A stretch of 64,000 bases of DNA from Ulota crispa. Lineage: Eukaryota > Streptophyta > Bryopsida > Orthotrichales > Orthotrichaceae. Positions within the stretch are counted from its first letter, which is position 1; every line of letters starts with the position of its first letter. This document shows, in pieces, positions 58,031 to 64,000 of the stretch. Under the pieces are notes generated by a model, which was not told the DNA's origin, did no database searches, and saw only the letters and a program-made list of their open reading frames with translations. The DNA lies in NCBI GenBank assembly GCA_963920765.1, contig OY987245.1, positions 23,204,727 through 23,268,726 of the forward strand, in the 5' to 3' direction. Position numbers and translations under genes: made by a program.

Positions 58031-58985
58031 GCATTGACAACATGTTGTAGAAATGTAAGCCATCAAATCATAAATGACAATGAATGAGATAAATGCTCAT
58101 TAACACTAGACGCAACTTTTAAGGTTTGTACAATTGTTCTACAACTTATAACATGCTCAAACAACATACATGAGCACTCTAATTTTAGCTGATTATGCAA
58201 GTACCAATGCTATTGTCTATGGATTCTAGACTCATTTGCCTCAAGTTTTTCACTAAACAAGTACCATCCTATCATAGAAGTGAATTTACACCTTTCTAAT
58301 CATTTCACTATCCACCTCTCATGATTGTAGGCCAAACTATAATTCCTCTAAAAAAACATCATTTCTCATCTAGTTGTTCAAAATAAAAATAGACATCAAT
58401 CTTTGTGCAAACAACACTAATGGTAATTAAACTTTTCAAGAAATCAATCTACCTCCAACAAAGGACAAACCTTACACTGTTTAGTTTATAGTTGATGCTC
58501 ATGAATGCCTCAAACCTCAACAACAATTACAAGAGCAAAGCTCAAAAAAGCTCCACATACAATCTATAATGAATATAAGCCAACTTTTTAGTCCATGCAA
58601 ATGTTCAAAATTCTTAAGCCACCAAAGCCTCTCTAAATTTGTACAAAACTCAAAGTGGCTCTTAAAGTTTTTCAACGTATTCAATGTCATCATTGTTACC
58701 TAATCCCTATTTCCTCTTTCCCATCACACCCTACTATATCATAAGCTTCTTCCCTTCTACCCAATCAAGCTAGAGATCACTACCAACATAACAAGCAATC
58801 AAGGTGTGAACCAAAGACCAAATCATACCACAATGTACTTTGTAATGGACAAATTTGGATGTCAACACCCCAAGCAACAACATGCTAGTTTGATACCAAA
58901 GCTATGCATTTGTACACACAAACAATGCAAAACATGTACTCTATGTGCACATTTCAACTTTCAATTTGGTCACAAAAAAATCACT
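58031..58985. other. Intergenic or upstream intron of the U-box remnant
   Basis: No coding match was recognised. The plus strand is poor in G, a strand bias that continues to about 60400. It could be an upstream intron on the minus strand. Confidence 0.35.
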
Positions 58986-59105
58986 CACTACTAGAAAATG
59001 GGCATTTTATGACTTTGATTTATGATTGTTGTGAGTCATTCATAATTCTAAATGACTCACAACAGTCATAAATCAAAGTCATAAAATGCCCATTTTCTAG
59101 TAGTG
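58986..59105. mobile_element. CACTA-like hairpin MITE, copy 3
   Basis: A near-perfect 120-bp hairpin has ends CACTACTAGAAAATGGGC and GCCCATTTTCTAGTAGTG and a 3-bp duplication, ACT (58983-58985, 59106-59108). Few mismatches in the arms suggest recent insertion. Noncoding. Confidence 0.9.
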
Positions 59106-59108
59106 ACT

Positions 59109-60436
59109 TTGTCTCCTTCAATTTCAAAGTCATAAATGCCATTCAAATCTAAATTGTCCACATCACTCAAGTCCACTTTAGCACTTGTCAATAATGACTC
59201 AAGCATATAAGGGCATGCTCTTGCATAACATCAAAGGCTAAATGTTCCAACTAATGTGACTCTCTAATAATGATCATGATTAGTGTACAATATTTTCAAT
59301 AACCACAATGTATACATTACAATCTCAATGAGTCCCCAAATTGCCCAATTGATCAATGTGTGTTTCAACAAAACCAAAAAAAATCTCATCCAATCACACT
59401 CATCTTTAAAATATAAGACCAAGTTAGATCTCAACTTCTAATCAAACAACTCAAGATTCTCCACTCCTTAATATATTTCAATTCCAACATAACTAACCTT
59501 GCTCATCTAATATATAAAAATGATTTCCATAAAGGTGTCAAGATTACATGTGTAAATACCATACCAATTTCAATCAAATCCACCATAATGTGTGCCAATG
59601 TCATGAACAAACATCATTTACTTTAGAAGTATTCAGCATGTCACTACAAATACATTGCCAAGAACTTCAAATGAATAACAGACTTGCAATCAACCATTCA
59701 CATAGAAGCTAATGCTTAGAACCAAACCAAAAAACATCAAAATTACAATAATAGTTTCACTTCATACAACCATAATAAATTGCCACTCTTCAAAACACAA
59801 TCCAAACAATCCATTTGGATCAAACAACAAGGACCCTAATGTCTCTCAAAACTCAATCAATCACCACTTTCTTCTCAATGGTTAACATCACACACTAATT
59901 CTTCAATTTACCTGATTCAACAATTTCATCATGTTGATCATCAATCATAATCAATAGTATCTCATATTACAAACTAGACTGAAACATGCCGTCACAAAAC
60001 ACAACTAGAGTGCTCTATTACAGGATTGCCTTTCTTTGAAAACAAACTTCTTTCAAGCAATGATTGGCATGCAATTATGCAATGTAGAACAAATAAAAAT
60101 GCTCAATAATGCTCAAACGCTCTCACACAACATCAATATCATTTTTCTTGAGTGTCCATGCTTCCACACATACCATTGGATGAACAAACAACCATTCAAA
60201 CAACCATCCATCCACACTTTATGTCCCTTGCAAAAGGCTTCCTCAATCTACTCAAGGCCAAAACCTCACAATGCCCATTGTAATTCAAGTCACAACTCAC
60301 AACCCACAACAAATTGGACTGAATATGGCAACTTTGCAATACTCTAATGATTATTGATAGTTTGTCACATCAATAAACAAACCATGCTACACTAAAACAC
60401 CTCCATACCATGTGGCACTCAAAGTATTTGTATTAA
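59109..60436. other. Intergenic, no gene seen
   Basis: AC-rich, G-poor plus strand. The 103-codon open frame at 60036 has no motif that I recognise. Confidence 0.4.
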
Positions 60437-61168
60437 GGGGCAGTTGCAAGAATGACTTGCCAGTTTTGTCTCAAACACCCTTAGTACTATGTAGTACTCT
60501 AGAGTACTATGAGCTTCTGAAATAATTTTTTTTAAATAAAATAAAATATGGACAATTTGTAAAACACTTAAAATAGCATACTTGTGAAAATTCAAACTTA
60601 GAAAAAATTTATTCTAAAGGTTATGCACAAAACAAAATCACCAACAAAAGCCAATTTCTTTCTCGTTTTTTTGAAAATAGTAAAACAATTCAAAAAAATA
60701 AAATAAAAACTGGCCATTTGAGAACCTATTAAACACATTCACATGGTACAATTGTTTTGCTGAGGAATTTCTTCATATTTTGCCAATGAAGGGAGATAGG
60801 ATGCCCACTTTGAGATACTATAGATGCCATGGAATTTATAATTTTGCAAAACCCTTTTACAAATGCATGTAAGCATGCTCCATAAACAACATCCTTGATT
60901 TATAGCCCTAGAAAAGCTTTCTTGGACCCAAAATAGTACTAAAAACCCCCAAAATGGCCAAGGTAGACACCTATTTGGGGGCTGCTTAAAAATAGCAAAA
61001 TAATTTAAAAAAACACCAAAAAATCAATGAATGTCAATAACTTGCATGTTCACATTACTCTAAAAGAACAAGTTAATATGACTTCTTTTGTAAAAGTTAC
61101 AAGCAAAAAACAAGCCGCACAAGGTGAAGGGGACAGAATGTGGTACAAGTCATTCTTGCAATCACCCC
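60437..61168. mobile_element. ~730-bp inverted-end element, copy 2
   Basis: GGGGCAGTTGCAAGAATGAC and the right end GTCATTCTTGCAATCACCCC are inverted repeats. It aligns in reverse to 34429-35156. The open frame at 61027 lies mostly across its right end and is not supported as a gene. Confidence 0.75.
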
Positions 61169-62920
61169 AAGGGTGCTTTCTAAATGACAAGTTGCACAAT
61201 AAATTTCTTGCCAACTGTTCAAACACTCAAATTGTAAAGCTCCTACAAATAATCCAACAATGTTCAATCCTCATCGAGGGCATTGGTCATTGCTCTACAC
61301 ACTTTCCTTTCCTCTACGCGCTTTCCTTTCACATAAAGGACTCAAAACCTTGCCCTTTACTTTAGATGCTTCCAAAATGAACTGCACTCACTATAAGCGT
61401 GAGCATATGCACCATACCGGTGGGTGCCACTTGGCCTAAATGGACAAAGGAATGCCCACAAGTCATTCCAAATGTTCTCCAGTTCTTTAATTCAACTCTT
61501 TCAACAAGTGCCCTCTTCAAATTCAAGTCAAGTCAACCCAACCCTTCACTCCATCAGCAATTCATCCATCAACTATCAGCGAGAGGCGTTGGACATGAGT
61601 AGGGGCGACGGAACGTCATTTGCAGAGTTCTTCGTGCCCAAATCAAGCGAGCAATTGAGCATCGCCACGCCGGGACAACCGACGCAATTATAAAGATCGA
61701 AGTACACTGTCTATCTACAACATGGGAGTTCACAAACAAAGTAAAAGCTCAGCTTACCAATTACACATTTGATTAAACTATACAACTATTACGCCACACT
61801 ACACACATTGCCTTTGCAAATTTGGGCATGGCAAGAGACCGCCCACGCTTACTTCTTTCTAACCGAACCTAGAAGTCCAACCGAAGTCACGGAAGCAGTT
61901 CTAGTCTGTGCGTGCATACAAATTCGTCTGTCACCATTTTGCCGGATCAACAAGAAGCTTTCACACCGTTTGTGCAACCCAACCATTTACGTCCCAAATA
62001 CCACACACAGTACACACAGGAAGCAGTCCATGCATGGCCGGACGGTCCACAGCTTGCCATGGTGGTCGTGTCCAGAACGCGACTTGAAAACTGCATCAAT
62101 GCTAGTGTCTTCCTAATCACAGACCTTCACCACAAGGGCAGTTCTCAAGGACGGCGCCCTAAAAATCCTAACGTATGTTGACCTAGTTTATAAGAGTCTC
62201 CTATTGCCATTTTGGCACCCTAAATTACGTCAAGGCGAAGTCATTTACAACCAAAACCCTCAGTGCATTAAGTACATCATCGAAATCGAATTCGTGCAGC
62301 CGGTGCATTCCACACTGTGTCACGCAGCCATCGTCTACTGACGTACACCAAGCACAAGCCGTAGCCCAATGCACGGTACATCGCACAGCCACCAACCTAA
62401 AACAGCAACAGCGGTACTAACTCTAATTAGGGCTTGCTCGCTTGCTGCAGCGCAACCAAGCTTCTACCCCCAAGCAAAGCGCGGACACCTCTGCCTGAGT
62501 AGGAAGACTCATCAAGTACCAGGTTCATCACCATAACAATTGCCGGATATCAATTCAGCTCAAATCCACAAGCGGACACATTATATTTCACGTGAACTCG
62601 TCGATCCGTACTGTTCCTAAGCCTGTAACGCTCGATCGCACAGTAAGCGAAGAATGTACTCAATAGAGTAGGGCTACGTCACAAGTGACCGCATTCAACA
62701 AAAGTCACGGGCTTGGCCACTTGCAGCCTACACGACGCTCGCATCCCCGATCCAATCCCCATAACTTCTACTCGCAGTCCATATATTATATCTGAGGTAC
62801 TCAAATTTCTCAAGCGCTACTACAGTCTACCCATGACTGTCGGTAAAGCAAGTAGTGAGAAGAATCCGAGATGGAATCGAGCAAGAACACGAAGGAGATG
62901 AAAGAGAAGCTCGTACCTAC
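61169..62920. other. GC-richer region, probable gene edge, no exon proven
   Basis: GC rises from about 61560. Frames exist on both strands, for example SFAEFFVPKSSEQLSIATPG (+, to a stop at 61693) and an opposing open stretch. Neither has a recognised family, and splice sites could not be matched. It may be the 5' region of a gene transcribed from 63.3 kb leftward. Confidence 0.3.
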
Positions 62921-63320
62921 CTGATCGATATGCCTTCAATGCCCTTCACAGGGCCCTGCTCCGATCAGGTGCAAGCCCGGATAACGCTCCCCCAGAATCC
63001 ACACAAGGTCGAAGCACCTCGCCCGTACTGCACCCGCCATGAAACAGCGCCTCAGCAACACCGAGCGAGCAAAGAAATCAGCCTCACCGCACACGAAGGG
63101 ACTGCCCGCTGCAATCCAACACGCTGTCTCCGCCAGAGAGAGACCGTCGACGACGAAGGGATCGAGCACGCAAGAGCGCATTTAAGCTGGCCGGAGCGCT
63201 CGCTCGGGGAAGGGGATGCAGGCAGAGAGGTCGCCGCCGTCCAGAGGGTTGCAAGGTGCAAGGGGATCGAGTCCGCAGCAAGCGCCGCGTGGGGTTGAAA
63301 ATCAGGTCCCATCGCTGTAC
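62921..63320 (-). other. Candidate leader exon of an unseen minus-strand gene
   Basis: On the minus strand a GC-rich, pyrimidine-rich stretch (CCCTTCCCCGAGCGAGCG; GGTCTCTCTCTGGCGG) ends at a strong donor, ATCAG then GTAGGT, at 62921/62920. Composition and donor resemble the VAMP71 leader exon. Overlapping open frames on both strands disagree, so coding content is uncertain. Confidence 0.35.
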
Positions 63321-63444
63321 AGTTGGGTACTGAAAACTTACGAACTGCCAATATAAGCTAGTCAGCTTTTTTGGTTTGAACATGGTGTAAAATTGATCCA
63401 TTTTGGTAGGAAAATTTATCATTGCATTCTTATGCAATATCAAG

Positions 63445-64000
63445 CAAGTGTGTCAAATTTCAGTTCTTGAAAATTAAAACTTCATTTTTGGTGGATTGTT
63501 TTGTAAGAAATTCATGGTTTTACATGATGATTTATTGAAAAATATTGGTGATGAATTTTTGAGATTTGATTCCATGGGTATGTAGGAAATATCTATATGC
63601 ACATCTTCCATGCTAAAAACACCCCTTGAAGTAACAAAAATTTTACTAGCAAAAGATTCAATGAAACTTGTGATAGGCCCAAATTTTGTAAAATATATAT
63701 TTTGCTTTTTAAGTAGCTTTTCATCAACTAAACAAAACATGATGTTTAGAGATACAAACTTAGTTACAATGTTTGAGTCAAGAAACAAAACTTGATTTTC
63801 ATAAAAAATATATATATTTTACAAAATTTGGGCCTATCACAAGTTTCATTGAATCTTTTGCTGGTAAAATTTTTGTTACTTCAAGGGGTGTTTTTTAGCA
63901 TGGAAGATGTGCATATGGATGTTTCCTACATACCCATGGAATCAAATCTCAAAAATTCATCACCAATATTTTTCAATAAATCATCATGTAAAACCATGAA
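63445..64000. mobile_element. Long foldback element cut by the window edge
   Basis: The left arm (about 63445-63690) and right arm (63790 to beyond 64000) are inverted copies; the loop holds a TTTTTAAGTAGC segment. Arm sequence such as GAATTTTTGAGATTTGATTC matches the 47967-48854 hairpin. The outer right end lies outside the window. Confidence 0.75.

Noticed and set aside
63084-63443. Overlapping minus-strand and plus-strand open frames of 99-147 codons
   Set aside because: GC-rich DNA gives long frames on both strands; none resembles a known protein, and the strong splice donor fits a leader exon better.

Overview
The window looks like nuclear DNA of a streptophyte with a repeat-rich genome, perhaps a bryophyte, fern, lycophyte or charophyte alga; the sequence alone does not settle which. 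The evidence is spliced genes with GT-AG introns, a plant-type VAMP71 R-SNARE, a U-box/TPR protein remnant, two Ty3 chromoviruses, and hairpin MITEs with Mutator-, CACTA- and Stowaway-like ends. The DNA is AT-rich. GC-richer islands at about 8.1-10.6 kb, 21.7-24.5 kb and 61.6-63.3 kb mark genes or gene edges.

Two intact-looking protein genes are visible. The first is an intronless 531-residue multi-pass membrane protein of unknown function (9056-10651, +). The second is a four-coding-exon VAMP71-type longin R-SNARE (23570-21832, -), with an apparent leader intron and a TATA box at 24504-24512. Three host-gene remnants are decayed: an NmrA-like NAD(P)-binding protein (26.9-28.6 kb, +), a U-box/TPR protein (58.0-49.6 kb, -) split inside its U-box by a retroelement, and a duplicated fragment of an unknown coiled-coil protein (29.75-31.96 kb).

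Most of the rest is a layered set of transposons. At least ten elements with both ends have TTAA at each edge and CCC(C/T)TAAA-type ends, which resembles piggyBac-type non-autonomous elements. One sits inside another, and two relatives still show the unoccupied site. Other families are Mutator-like hairpins with 9-bp target duplications (454-866, 15375-15763), CACTA-like hairpins with 3-bp duplications (6118-6259, 31511-31672, 58986-59105), a Stowaway-like element (24515-25813) against the VAMP71 TATA box, a CATTAG-ended family (four copies, all but one hosting or sitting in another element), a GGTAGGAGG-ended family, and two very long hairpins (47967-48854 and the right window edge). Two Ty3/gypsy chromoviruses are fossils: 35610-40897 (+) and 51459-57332 (-).

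The oddest structure is at 14056-14885: an array of about 75-bp hairpins repeated every ~128 bp, two of which keep a perfect 24-bp palindrome. No rRNA, CRISPR array or convincing tRNA was seen.
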